The translations under genes were made by a program, and so were the position numbers. A stretch of DNA of 64,000 bases, taken from contig NZ_CP151842.1 of NCBI RefSeq assembly GCF_038452265.1, positions 2,170,001-2,234,000 on the forward strand, given 5' to 3'. The notes under the pieces are model-generated. The model had not been told where the DNA came from. It was given only the letters and a program-made list of their open reading frames with translations, and made no database searches. Of this stretch, positions 17,458 through 26,306 are shown one piece after another. The stretch's first letter is position 1; every line of letters begins with the position of its first letter. Source of the stretch: Vibrio diazotrophicus (GTDB lineage: Bacteria; Pseudomonadota; Gammaproteobacteria; Enterobacterales; Vibrionaceae).

Positions 17458-20400
17458 TTATGCTTTATAAATCCGAGCTGGCAGTGATTGACGAGCAGCA
17501 GCACCCACCACCCAGTCGAGTAATACGCCTTTGCCTTCTCGGGTTGGATCAACCATGCCAATATCGTTGATGTTTACACCATCGCTGGTCTTCATTTTTA
17601 CAGGCTGTTGTTTGTCGCCAATCCAGTGAGCGCGTTCGCCCAGTTCAGTATGACCAAAGCCGTGCTCGAAACCCAATGTCCCCGGTTGAATACCATCAAG
17701 CACCATTGCTGTCGCCTTAATTTGAGCGCTCGGCGTTTCCACAACAAAAAGGTCTCCAGTTTCAATACCCGCATATTGTGCATCTTTCGGATGGATATAG
17801 ACTGGATTGGTTCCTTTTATCGAATGCAGACGTGGCGACAAGTTCGAAACAGCACTGTGAATGTTCGATTTAAAATTGGTGAGTGACATTGGCCATTCGC
17901 TCTTAGGATATTTCTCCTCCATTGGCGTGCCGTCACTGAGTTTTTGCGGATGCCAGCTCGGGCAGCCTGTGTACAATTCACCGGTCATGGTATTACGCGA
18001 AGTACCCACCTTTTCATTCCAAATCGCCACCGGACGATTCCACTTATACTTCATCTCTTCGCCTTTATAGGCTTCCGTAGCGTTCTCAAATCTTCCTCCA
18101 CGGGCAAAAATGAACGCAACTCTCTTCATCTCTTCAGGTGTTAACACTTTCAGCATCGTTGGCAGCAGTCTTTCCAATCCAGACCAAGCAATGTCTTCCG
18201 CAGAAACCTCAGGCACGCCGCCTTTGACATAAGCTAAGTTGGCCGCCGAACGTAAGTAAAAATCTTCGGCGCTATGAATCCCATGCCACTGCCCTTGTGC
18301 ATCTTTAACGGCGTTTTCACCAAAGCCGCCCAGCTGCATTTTCTTCGCTACATCGATCAAGAAATTTTCCAGACAGATTGGACGACCATCCGCTGTTTTT
18401 TCGGTGCGAGGCTCAACAATTGGCCAACGTGCAGTGACCGCTTTTACCGGCACACCATGCCACGGACCGGCCATCCCCCAGCTTTCATACGTCACGGTAT
18501 CTGGAACCAGATAGTCAGACAGCGATGTGGTTTCGTTGATAAAGGCATCCACAGAGACTATCAAACCCAATTGTTTCGGATCTTTTAGCTTATCTTCCAA
18601 TAAGGTTTTTAGCCCCGGAACACCATAGAGTGGGTTCGCTATATGGTTTATCCACGCTTTTATGCGATAAGGGTAACCATCCACAGCTGCAGATAAATGT
18701 TCTGTCAAAAGCGGAGCGGATATAGGATACCAAGGCGCTCGTGTTGGGTACGGCGATTGCCCTGCAGCCACTCTTCGCTTGTATTCGCTGGTTTTCTGAT
18801 AAGGGAACTTGCTGCGTGATAAGAAAATACCTTTCGGGCCAACTTTACCTTCAAACTTTGTGAAATCGTAGCGAGGTCCATCCTCAGAAGTCGGGTAACC
18901 ACCCGCTTTTGCCATCGCGCCACCTTTGAGGTTGATGTTCCCCACCAGCGCATTCAACATCAAAATAGTGAACGAATTATAGAAGCCATTGCTGTGCATA
19001 TTACCGCCGTGAGTATCGACAACCGCTTTCGTGCCATAGCTGGTAAAACGCTTAGCCAGTGCAATAATGTCTTCTTTAGCAATCCCGCATTGTTGGCTGT
19101 AAAAGTCCAAATCATATTTGAACGCCTCCTCTTTTAAACGTTGTAAAGAGGACTTCACCTTAACGAATACGCTTCCAAGCTTGACCTCTGTTTCAACAAA
19201 CAAAGCCGCAGCATCACTCTGATTATGTAATGCGAACTCACCACTTGTTGCGTTCACAACAACATAAGGGTCAGTGTCTGAACGAGGCTCACCCGTAAAC
19301 GGTAAACCCATATCCGAAGCGCGAAGAAAGCTGCCGTTTCTAGGATGAGTTTCGTCACTGATGACTAAGTGAGTCGCGTTGCACCAGTGGGCGTTACCCG
19401 CCTTTTTCATTGCCTCAACACCCGGCTGGGCAAGAAAACTTTGGTTGTAACGTTGGTTTTCGATGATCCACTGAATCATCCCCAGCACTAAAGCTGAGTC
19501 AGTGCCCGGATTGATCGGTAGCCAGTTATTTCTGTCTGCGGCAGCAAGACTCGATGAACCAGCAGGTAAGCTCGGCGTCACTATGGTGTATTCCAACTTG
19601 CCGCTGGTTCTGGCCTGCGCTAACTGACGCGCCTGACGTTTAAAAGGATTACCCGCCTGAGCTGGCGACATTCCAATAAAAATCACATATTCCGCATTAT
19701 CAAAGTCAGGTTTTAAATGGGCATATTTGTCTAAATCATTGAGCAGAGCACCACTTCCGGCACGAAACGCGTAACCACAGTACGAACCATGATGACCAAA
19801 GTTACGAGTGCCGAAACTGTTGAAGGCAAAGCGCTTGATGATATCGTCACGCCCTTCATTCGAGGCATTAGTAACCAGCAACTGGTTGGCTTTTGGACCG
19901 TATTCAGGATTCTCTGGATCAAGCGGTGTTTTTACATCACGTATCGCTCGTAAACCATCCACATGCCCCTCACCGAAGAGGTCGCCGCCTTCGATAATCT
20001 CTTCCAACAATTGCTCGTAACTGATAGGAATCCAACGACCTTCGCCGCGTTTACCCACTCGTTTTAATGGCTGAGTAATACGATATGGGCTATTACGAAT
20101 TTCCAACATACCATTGCCACGAGCACACGCAGTAGAGCGCCCTTCCAAGCCCGCTTCACCAGCCAAACTCAAATAAGCGTCTTTAACAGGTGTCTCAAAT
20201 GGAATCGCATTTTGGTGCGACAACGGGTGATACGGATTGCCACTGATACGTAAAATCTCATCAGTTTCATTATCGATACGTACCCGCAAACCGCACAAAG
20301 TCCAACAACCAAAACACATTGAAGGCGCTACTCGCTGGTTTGGATTGGGAATCAAATTCCCCTTTGCGTTGACCGTGTATTCAGCTTCCAGTGAATTACC

Positions 20401-20550
20401 ATTATGAATGTCCTTAGTTGGGCTGCCAGCTTTACCTTCAACCACGCCTTCGACCATATGTTTGGTTGTGGTCGCATAACCTGCTGCAAACGCACCTACA
20501 CCACCAACGCCGAGGCCAGACTTCAAAAACTGACGACGTTTATTGTCCAT
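17458..20550 (-). CDS. ttrA: Tetrathionate reductase catalytic subunit A (molybdopterin oxidoreductase)
   Basis: A 1030-aa periplasmic bis-MGD molybdoenzyme that reduces tetrathionate to thiosulfate. The Tat signal is NKRRQFLKSGLGVGG. The [4Fe-4S] cysteines begin at CFGCWTLCG (79, 82, 86), with a fourth in STACARGNG. The probable molybdenum ligand Cys lies in HHGSYCGYAF. Length and wording match TtrA rather than PhsA or formate dehydrogenase. It follows ttrC after 16 bases with a GAGGAAC site and ends at a strong hairpin. It obtains electrons from menaquinol through TtrC and TtrB. Confidence 0.9.
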   Translation of the reverse strand: MDNKRRQFLKSGLGVGGVGAFAAGYATTTKHMVEGVVEGKAGSPTKDIHNGNSLEAEYTVNAKGNLIPNPNQRVAPSMCFGCWTLCGLRVRIDNETDEILRISGNPYHPLSHQNAIPFETPVKDAYLSLAGEAGLEGRSTACARGNGMLEIRNSPYRITQPLKRVGKRGEGRWIPISYEQLLEEIIEGGDLFGEGHVDGLRAIRDVKTPLDPENPEYGPKANQLLVTNASNEGRDDIIKRFAFNSFGTRNFGHHGSYCGYAFRAGSGALLNDLDKYAHLKPDFDNAEYVIFIGMSPAQAGNPFKRQARQLAQARTSGKLEYTIVTPSLPAGSSSLAAADRNNWLPINPGTDSALVLGMIQWIIENQRYNQSFLAQPGVEAMKKAGNAHWCNATHLVISDETHPRNGSFLRASDMGLPFTGEPRSDTDPYVVVNATSGEFALHNQSDAAALFVETEVKLGSVFVKVKSSLQRLKEEAFKYDLDFYSQQCGIAKEDIIALAKRFTSYGTKAVVDTHGGNMHSNGFYNSFTILMLNALVGNINLKGGAMAKAGGYPTSEDGPRYDFTKFEGKVGPKGIFLSRSKFPYQKTSEYKRRVAAGQSPYPTRAPWYPISAPLLTEHLSAAVDGYPYRIKAWINHIANPLYGVPGLKTLLEDKLKDPKQLGLIVSVDAFINETTSLSDYLVPDTVTYESWGMAGPWHGVPVKAVTARWPIVEPRTEKTADGRPICLENFLIDVAKKMQLGGFGENAVKDAQGQWHGIHSAEDFYLRSAANLAYVKGGVPEVSAEDIAWSGLERLLPTMLKVLTPEEMKRVAFIFARGGRFENATEAYKGEEMKYKWNRPVAIWNEKVGTSRNTMTGELYTGCPSWHPQKLSDGTPMEEKYPKSEWPMSLTNFKSNIHSAVSNLSPRLHSIKGTNPVYIHPKDAQYAGIETGDLFVVETPSAQIKATAMVLDGIQPGTLGFEHGFGHTELGERAHWIGDKQQPVKMKTSDGVNINDIGMVDPTREGKGVLLDWVVGAAARQSLPARIYKA

Positions 20551-20566
20551 AGAACTGTTCCTCTAA

Positions 20567-21661
20567 TTATTGATGAGTAGATGTGAGTCGTTTGTCACTG
20601 GATGAAACTAACTCGCTGGCAAGCAAAGCAAGAGCCAGCCATAGACCGAACATCCCTACAATGCCCAGTAAGCCATCAGATCCTAATGAGAGCTGATATG
20701 GAATTGGTCCAATATCGTATTTGGCAATGGTCTGAACCTGCATCATGGTGACCCAACGTACAACCCATGCAGCGCCAAGAGCCAACAACGCCATCACTAG
20801 CAAACCTGTTTTGCTGTAATGCTCACGCAGACAAAACATGCCCCAGACAACGCTGAGTAGCATCAAAACTGAAATCATTGCCATCTGGTGCACCCACTCA
20901 TTACTGAGATATAGCGAAAACGTCTGATTATTCGACGCCCAAATCGGTACAAGCACTAGGGAAAGAACGCTGCTCAATGAGACCACTTTTTTCAACAGAT
21001 TGAGATCAAAAGACGTCAGTGAATCTTGCTTACTTTTGTTTGGAAAAAGCAGCCAGACAAATAGCGTAAAACCCACGGCACCTAAGAAGGCGGAAACAAA
21101 CCAAAACAGTGGCGATGCAGGCTGATTCCATAAAGGACGAGAATGTACCGCCATAATCTCAGCGCCGGTATACACCGCAATGGTTAAGCCAGAAAGAGCG
21201 GTGAACAGAGACACTACCAACATGTGTTTATGAGAAATCTGCCATTGACCCAGCGTCAGTTTGGAAATCCATCTGAACACTTTTCCTTGGCTATCACTTA
21301 ATTTCATCAAGTCATTACGCAAGTACAACCAAGCCGTGATTATCGCCAAGCCGGAAAACACGGGTAACAACAGAGAACCTAACGACATCCATGACCATGG
21401 TGTGAAATGTACGTAGAAATGCCATGCTCGACCCGGTTGATGAAGATCGCCAGTCAGTGCAAGCGGGCCGACTACAGCGCCAATCGCCATAGTGAGTACC
21501 AACGCAGCACGCAGACGATGGCTACTTTGCTGATCAAACTTTAACGCAATCACAAACAGTATCGCTGCTGCATAGGCCGAACCGATGTAGAAGAAATACT
21601 GAACGGCCCATGGCAGCCAAGCAACAGCCTGAGGTTGAACGAGAACTTCGGTAATGTTCAT
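20567..21661 (-). CDS. ttrC: Tetrathionate reductase membrane subunit C (NrfD/PsrC family)
   Basis: A 364-aa integral membrane quinol dehydrogenase subunit with about nine hydrophobic helices (for example FFYIGSAYAAAILFVIAL and LGIVGMFGLWLALALLASEL). It anchors TtrAB and takes electrons from the quinol pool. Its start overlaps the ttrB stop by four bases (ATGA). Confidence 0.87.
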   Translation of the reverse strand: MNITEVLVQPQAVAWLPWAVQYFFYIGSAYAAAILFVIALKFDQQSSHRLRAALVLTMAIGAVVGPLALTGDLHQPGRAWHFYVHFTPWSWMSLGSLLLPVFSGLAIITAWLYLRNDLMKLSDSQGKVFRWISKLTLGQWQISHKHMLVVSLFTALSGLTIAVYTGAEIMAVHSRPLWNQPASPLFWFVSAFLGAVGFTLFVWLLFPNKSKQDSLTSFDLNLLKKVVSLSSVLSLVLVPIWASNNQTFSLYLSNEWVHQMAMISVLMLLSVVWGMFCLREHYSKTGLLVMALLALGAAWVVRWVTMMQVQTIAKYDIGPIPYQLSLGSDGLLGIVGMFGLWLALALLASELVSSSDKRLTSTHQ

Positions 21662-22425
21662 GCTGGTTCTCCTTGCGGTTCAAAAATCGCAGATTGCCCT
21701 TGCAATGAATGAACAAACCTTTCGTTCATACCGATGTAGAACACATGCGGACGAGTATTTTCATTCGGCTTTAGAACCTTAAGATCATCACCATGCTCTG
21801 CGATTAACTGACTGACGTAACTGTTCGGGTCATTGATGTCGCCAATCACCCTTGCACCGCCTACACAGGTTTCCACGCAAGCAGGCAACAGACCTTTTTC
21901 AAGACGATGAGCACAGAAAGTGCATTTATCGGCGGTCAAAGTGTCATGGTTGATGACGCGTGCATCATAAGGACAAGCCTGAACACAGTAAGCACAGGCA
22001 ACACAACGGCTGTTATCAACCATCACAATGCCATCGTCACGCTGAAAGGTGGCTTGTACCGGACAAACCGCAACGCAAGGTGGATTTTCACAGTGGTTAC
22101 ACAAACGGGGTAAGGTAAACGCTTTTACGTTTTGCGTTGAAGATGAGCCATCTTCCAGAGTCACTTCGTATTGTTTGACTGTGGTTCTGAACTGACCAAT
22201 CGGCATCTGGTTTTCCACACTGCAAGCAACCGTACACGCCTGACAACCAACGCACTTACGCAAATCAATAACCATGGCGTAACGCTTACCAGTTTGTCCT
22301 TTTCGGTCTGGCGACTGGTTATTTCGTATCACGGTACTTGCTGTTGCTGTTCCAACACCCGTGATTGGAATCAAAGCAGCACCAGCAGTAACGGCACTCA
22401 TGAAGCGTCTTTTGCTCGTATCCAT
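21658..22425 (-). CDS. ttrB: Tetrathionate reductase iron-sulfur subunit B
   Basis: A periplasmic electron-transfer subunit of 255 aa with four 4Fe-4S clusters: CVGCQACTVACSVENQ, CNHCENPPCVAVCP, CVACAYCVQACP and CTFCAHRLEKGLLPACVETC. A Tat-type N-terminus (TSKRRFMSAVTAGAALIP) precedes it. The open frame begins with GTG at 22428, but the ATG one codon later has better spacing to the AGGTGAG site, so 22425 is chosen. First gene of ttrBCA, divergent from ttrSR. Confidence 0.9.
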   Translation of the reverse strand: MDTSKRRFMSAVTAGAALIPITGVGTATASTVIRNNQSPDRKGQTGKRYAMVIDLRKCVGCQACTVACSVENQMPIGQFRTTVKQYEVTLEDGSSSTQNVKAFTLPRLCNHCENPPCVAVCPVQATFQRDDGIVMVDNSRCVACAYCVQACPYDARVINHDTLTADKCTFCAHRLEKGLLPACVETCVGGARVIGDINDPNSYVSQLIAEHGDDLKVLKPNENTRPHVFYIGMNERFVHSLQGQSAIFEPQGEPA

Positions 22426-22490
22426 CACTCACCTGCTAAATTTATAAGGGGTCTGTGTTTATTGTCAGAAAAGCCCCCACTTGCCGATAT

Positions 22491-22506
22491 AGTGGATTTC
22501 CACATA
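22491..22506. promoter_or_regulatory. Candidate TtrR operator in the ttrB-ttrS divergent promoter
   Basis: AGTGGATTTCCACATA has the same dyad core (GTGGATTTCCACATA, 22492-22506) as the site before tsdB. It lies about 67 bases upstream of ttrB and 93 upstream of ttrS, a position suited to activation of ttrB. Identity with the tsdB site is seen directly; the TtrR assignment is inference. Confidence 0.6.
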
Positions 22507-22509
22507 CCC

Positions 22510-22525
22510 AGATCAAAGTTGATCT
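22510..22525. promoter_or_regulatory. Second palindrome in the ttrB-ttrS divergent promoter
   Basis: AGATCAA-AG-TTGATCT has perfect seven-base arms, only three bases from the TtrR-like site. It is the everted form of the FNR half-sites (ATCAA-N2-TTGAT rather than TTGAT-N4-ATCAA), so FNR binding is not supported. It may be another regulator site or a ttrS operator. Confidence 0.45.
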
Positions 22526-22598
22526 AAAACAAATGTAGCTAGCAGTAAGATGCTGTTATCCTTAGCCATATAAGGATTTCACACGGACAGTTCAGGCG

Positions 22599-24389
22599 AT
22601 GATGAGAACGGTTATACAGCACATTGCAACTCTGCTATTGGCAAGTATCTCTCTGCTGTTTTCTGCGTTCAGCTTTGGACAATCAACAGAGAAACACTCT
22701 GTTGATATTGGTGTGTTAGCCATACGAGGCAGCTTGTACGCACAGCAGCGTTGGCAACCGACAATGGATTGGCTGAGCCAACAAATTCCTGATAGCGACT
22801 TTATCCTCCATCCTCTGGACCTAGAAAGTATGGCAACCGCCGTTCAGAATCAGAGCATGGATTTCATCCTGACCAATCCCGGTCAAGCGGTGCGTTTGGG
22901 CAGACAGTTTGAACTGTCGTGGTTAGCCACCCTCAACAGCGGTCTAACCGGTCATTTTAATCACACCATTGGTTCAGCCGTAGTGGTGCAAAAAGACGCT
23001 CCGTATTTCAAAATCGAAGAGTTAGCAGGAAAACCGATGGCTGCGGTTTCAGAACGTGCGTTCGGGGGGTATCTGACGCTGCGCTATCAAGTGTTAGAAA
23101 TGGGAATCAACCCGAATGACTTCTTCGCCAATGTCCGTTTTCTTGGCTTTCCGATCGACGCCAATCTCTACCAACTGCGAGACAAGATTGTCGATGCAGC
23201 AATAGTTCCAGTGTGCCTACTCGAAACCATGCAACATGAAGGATTATTGGAAGCCAATGCTTATCGAGTGATTAATGCGCAGACACCGAATGATTTCCCT
23301 TGTCAGGTATCGACTCGTCTTTATCCAAACTGGTCATTTGCAAAAACTGAACGTGCATCTTCTCAACTGGCAAAACAAGTCACTCGGGCCTTACTGGCAA
23401 TGCCATCGGACAGCCAAGCGGCTATTGCTGCCGGAGCCTCTGGCTGGACATCTCCCGCCAGTCTTTTGTCCATTGATAAACTTTATCAGGCGTTAGATCT
23501 CCACCCATTTCAAGAACCTTGGTGGAAAGAGGCCTTTCGTTGGCTGCGTTATCATCAGGAATGGGCATGGGCGGTATTTGTATTTGTCATCGTTTTGAAC
23601 GCTTATCACTTTTGGCTTGAATACCGTTTCAGCAAAAGTAAGCAGGCTCTGGAACAGACACAATCTCGACTTAAAGAAAAAAGTGAACAGCTTGAACACT
23701 CTCAGCGCGTAGCCATTGTCGATGAGCTGGGAAGCAGCCTTGCACATGAAATCAACCAACCTCTCGCTGCAATAAGAAATTACAGTGAAGGTGGCTTATT
23801 GAGACTTTCTAAGCAAAGACCGAATGAAGATATCGTGCCGGTCTTTCATAAAATTCAAAAAGAGGTGGATAGAGCGGATGCCATTATTCATCGTTTACGC
23901 AACCTCATTAAGAAGCGCAGCATCGAAAAGCAACCGAACAATGTAGAAGATCTGATAACCGACACCCTAGAGTTAATGCATTACCGCTTACAGAAACACT
24001 CGGTATTACTGATGCGCGAAACGGAAGGTGACGTCATTGCCGCTGACATTGATTCCGTGGGCATACAGCAAGTGTTCGTAAACTTATTAAATAACGCCAT
24101 TGATGCCTGTATCAGCTTCCAACAACACCATAAAACTGAAGACTATCAAGCAACCATTACTGTAGAGACTGAATACCATCAGGACAACCTGCTGGTTAAG
24201 ATTACAGACAATGGCACGGGGTTAGCGGGAATTGAAATAAACGACGCCTTCTTTACAACCAAAGAGAACGGACTTGGCTTAGGGTTAGCCATATGCCGAG
24301 ATGTTATGGAAACCCACCATGGTCAGATTAAGTTGCAGTCTATAAAACCTCACGGCTGTATGGTCACGCTTTCGCTGCCCTATTTTTAA
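22599..24389 (+). CDS. ttrS: Tetrathionate sensor histidine kinase
   Basis: A 596-aa kinase. A signal/anchor (1-28) leads into a periplasmic phosphonate-binding-protein-like (PhnD-type) sensor domain (about 35-285), then a membrane helix AWAVFVFVIVLNAYHFWLEY (about 325), a coiled linker, a DHp box LAHEINQPLAAIRNYSEGG with the phosphoacceptor His, and an HATPase domain with VNLLNNAIDA and GLGLGLAICRD. Two sensor cysteines (206 and 235) lie in VPVCLLE and NDFPCQVS. It is divergent from ttrBCA and 22 bases upstream of ttrR, the usual order. Confidence 0.9.
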   Translation: MMRTVIQHIATLLLASISLLFSAFSFGQSTEKHSVDIGVLAIRGSLYAQQRWQPTMDWLSQQIPDSDFILHPLDLESMATAVQNQSMDFILTNPGQAVRLGRQFELSWLATLNSGLTGHFNHTIGSAVVVQKDAPYFKIEELAGKPMAAVSERAFGGYLTLRYQVLEMGINPNDFFANVRFLGFPIDANLYQLRDKIVDAAIVPVCLLETMQHEGLLEANAYRVINAQTPNDFPCQVSTRLYPNWSFAKTERASSQLAKQVTRALLAMPSDSQAAIAAGASGWTSPASLLSIDKLYQALDLHPFQEPWWKEAFRWLRYHQEWAWAVFVFVIVLNAYHFWLEYRFSKSKQALEQTQSRLKEKSEQLEHSQRVAIVDELGSSLAHEINQPLAAIRNYSEGGLLRLSKQRPNEDIVPVFHKIQKEVDRADAIIHRLRNLIKKRSIEKQPNNVEDLITDTLELMHYRLQKHSVLLMRETEGDVIAADIDSVGIQQVFVNLLNNAIDACISFQQHHKTEDYQATITVETEYHQDNLLVKITDNGTGLAGIEINDAFFTTKENGLGLGLAICRDVMETHHGQIKLQSIKPHGCMVTLSLPYF

Positions 24390-24411
24390 TGGATCATCAG
24401 GAATATCACTT

Positions 24412-25029
24412 ATGAACCACATCAATGCACAACTTCCTGTTTATGTCGTCGACGATGACGAGTCCGTTCGTGATTCGCTCGCCTTTATGCTTGAAGAACA
24501 CGATTTTAAAGTGACTACATTTGCAGACGGCCAACTGTTTCTGGATTCTGTCGACATCACCAAACCAGGCTGTGTGATCTTGGACAGCCGAATGCCACAA
24601 CTTCGAGGTCAGCAGGTTCATCAAATTCTTAACGAAGCCAACAGTCCTTTGGCGATCATTTACCTCACTGGCCATGGTGACATACCAATGGCAGTCGACG
24701 CTTTGCAAGAAGGAGCCATTCACTTTTTTCAAAAGCCGGTGAAAGGTGACGAACTGGTCCAAGCCATCATTGATGGTCAAGCCCAATCTGCGGCCAAACT
24801 CGACTGGGTTGACGCCAAGGCTTGCTATGACTCACTAACCAAACGTGAAAAAGACATACTCAGACTGATTATTTCAGGCAAACGCAACATCCGTATTGCT
24901 GACGAACTTTGTATCGCAATGCGTACTGTTGAAGTTCACAGAGCAAGTCTGTTAAAGAAATTCTCGGCTCATACTGTTGCGGAACTCGCCTATATCTATG
25001 GAAAGCTGACAAACAGTATTAAAGAGTAA
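24412..25029 (+). CDS. ttrR: Tetrathionate response regulator, FixJ/NarL type
   Basis: A 205-aa response regulator. The receiver domain (about 7-125) has VYVVDDDESVRDS and the phosphoacceptor Asp in CVILDSRMPQLRG. A LuxR-type helix-turn-helix follows (about 140-200: LTKREKDILRLIISGKRN, MRTVEVHRASLLKKF). Partner of TtrS; presumably binds the GTGGATTTCCAC palindromes before ttrB and tsdB. Confidence 0.9.
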   Translation: MNHINAQLPVYVVDDDESVRDSLAFMLEEHDFKVTTFADGQLFLDSVDITKPGCVILDSRMPQLRGQQVHQILNEANSPLAIIYLTGHGDIPMAVDALQEGAIHFFQKPVKGDELVQAIIDGQAQSAAKLDWVDAKACYDSLTKREKDILRLIISGKRNIRIADELCIAMRTVEVHRASLLKKFSAHTVAELAYIYGKLTNSIKE

Positions 25030-25175
25030 TCCACGTGTCCGCCGACTTCGTCTAGCAACCTCATTCACTCCACTTGGTTGTTTTTATTTTGTTAATGGAT
25101 TGAAAAAGTTCCTTACAACCTCAACATAAGAAATCATAAGCATAATTGCCTTCTTTGTAAGATAAGGAACGTCTT

Positions 25176-25898
25176 TTGTCAGAAATAGATTTAAACGATC
25201 TCAGGTTTTCCGCTCACCACTTCTATTCTGGTGTTCGGAAATTCTTACCTATCTCACTTTTCGTTGCCATATTTGGTGCGGCTTTTGGGTTAGCAGCTTC
25301 TCAAACCGGATTAGATGATCTTTCAACTGTGTTGATGAGTGCTGCTGTTTTCGCTGGCGCATCTCAGTTCGGTAGTCTGAATTTATGGGGCACTGAGGTA
25401 CCTATTCTTCCGCTGGTCGTCACTGTTTTTGCTATCAACGCCAGACACCTTTTAATGGGCGCCTCTCTTTACCCTTGGTTAAAACATCTGAACCCATTAA
25501 AGCGATACGGTGTAATGATGGTCGCATCTGATGCCAACTGGGCGATGTCTTTGCAGGCGTTTAATCGCAGGGAATATGGCAAAGCTTTGGGCATATTGCT
25601 TGGTGGCGGGCTAACCATGTGGGTTTTCTGGATCGCAGGCACTTGGCTTGGTCTCTATTTCGGTAGTTCTATCAGCGACCCAAAAGCCTTTGGTCTCGAT
25701 ATGGTGATGTCGTGCTTTTTGCTCACCATGGTTCTGGAAGGTAAGAAAGATCAACGCACCTTGATCATTTGGGGTGGCGCTGCCGTGGCGTCGGTTTTGG
25801 CATATCTGTACTTACCTGAAAACAGTCACGTTTTTGCCGGTGCATTAGTCGGCGGTTTATTAGGCATTATTTTGAAGGAAGAATCACATGAGCATTGA
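25176..25898 (+). CDS. azlC: AzlC-family branched-chain amino acid exporter, large subunit
   Basis: A 240-aa membrane protein with about seven helices; FGAAFGLAASQTGLDDLSTV, FAGASQFGSLNLW and FAINARHLLMGASLYP are AzlC/YgaZ signatures. It forms a two-subunit exporter with AzlD. It starts with TTG: AAGGAAC lies five bases upstream and no other in-frame start fits. It overlaps azlD by 11 bases, so the two are coupled. Confidence 0.85.
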   Translation: MSEIDLNDLRFSAHHFYSGVRKFLPISLFVAIFGAAFGLAASQTGLDDLSTVLMSAAVFAGASQFGSLNLWGTEVPILPLVVTVFAINARHLLMGASLYPWLKHLNPLKRYGVMMVASDANWAMSLQAFNRREYGKALGILLGGGLTMWVFWIAGTWLGLYFGSSISDPKAFGLDMVMSCFLLTMVLEGKKDQRTLIIWGGAAVASVLAYLYLPENSHVFAGALVGGLLGIILKEESHEH

Positions 25899-26205
25899 AA
25901 CCGCAGGAACTGGTGCACTTTTCGTTATTCTGATTATGGCGCTGGTCACACTGGTCACTCGCTGGGGCGGCGTGTTTGTCATGAGTTTTGTGCCGATTAA
26001 TCAAAAAGTACAACAGTTCATTGCGGCAATGTCGGGTTCAGTGTTGGTTGCGATTATTGCGCCTCTGTTTATACAAGGGGATATGGGGGCCAAACTCGCT
26101 CTGGCGATGACAGCGATATTCGCTTTGACAACTAAAAGACCGTTAACCGCTATTGCCTTAGGCATTGCAATGGCAGCGGTAACAAGACAAATGGATATTT
26201 ATTAA
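25888..26205 (+). CDS. azlD: AzlD-family small exporter subunit
   Basis: A 105-aa protein with about four hydrophobic helices, including VTLVTRWGGVFVMSFVPI, where the T-R-x-G pattern is typical of AzlD/YgaH. It partners AzlC. Its start lies inside the end of azlC after a GGAAGAATC site. Confidence 0.82.
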   Translation: MSIETAGTGALFVILIMALVTLVTRWGGVFVMSFVPINQKVQQFIAAMSGSVLVAIIAPLFIQGDMGAKLALAMTAIFALTTKRPLTAIALGIAMAAVTRQMDIY

Positions 26206-26306
26206 GTTTGATATCCAAGAGCAATAATGAGCAATTTTGTTCAAGTTTTCGATTCAGCGAGTAACTATACTGGGAACTATAGGAATCACACGTTAAGGGA
26301 ATCGTT

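Noticed and set aside
22510..22525. FNR site in the ttr promoter
   Set aside because: Half-sites are in the everted order and spacing is 2, not 4, so it does not fit TTGAT-N4-ATCAA.
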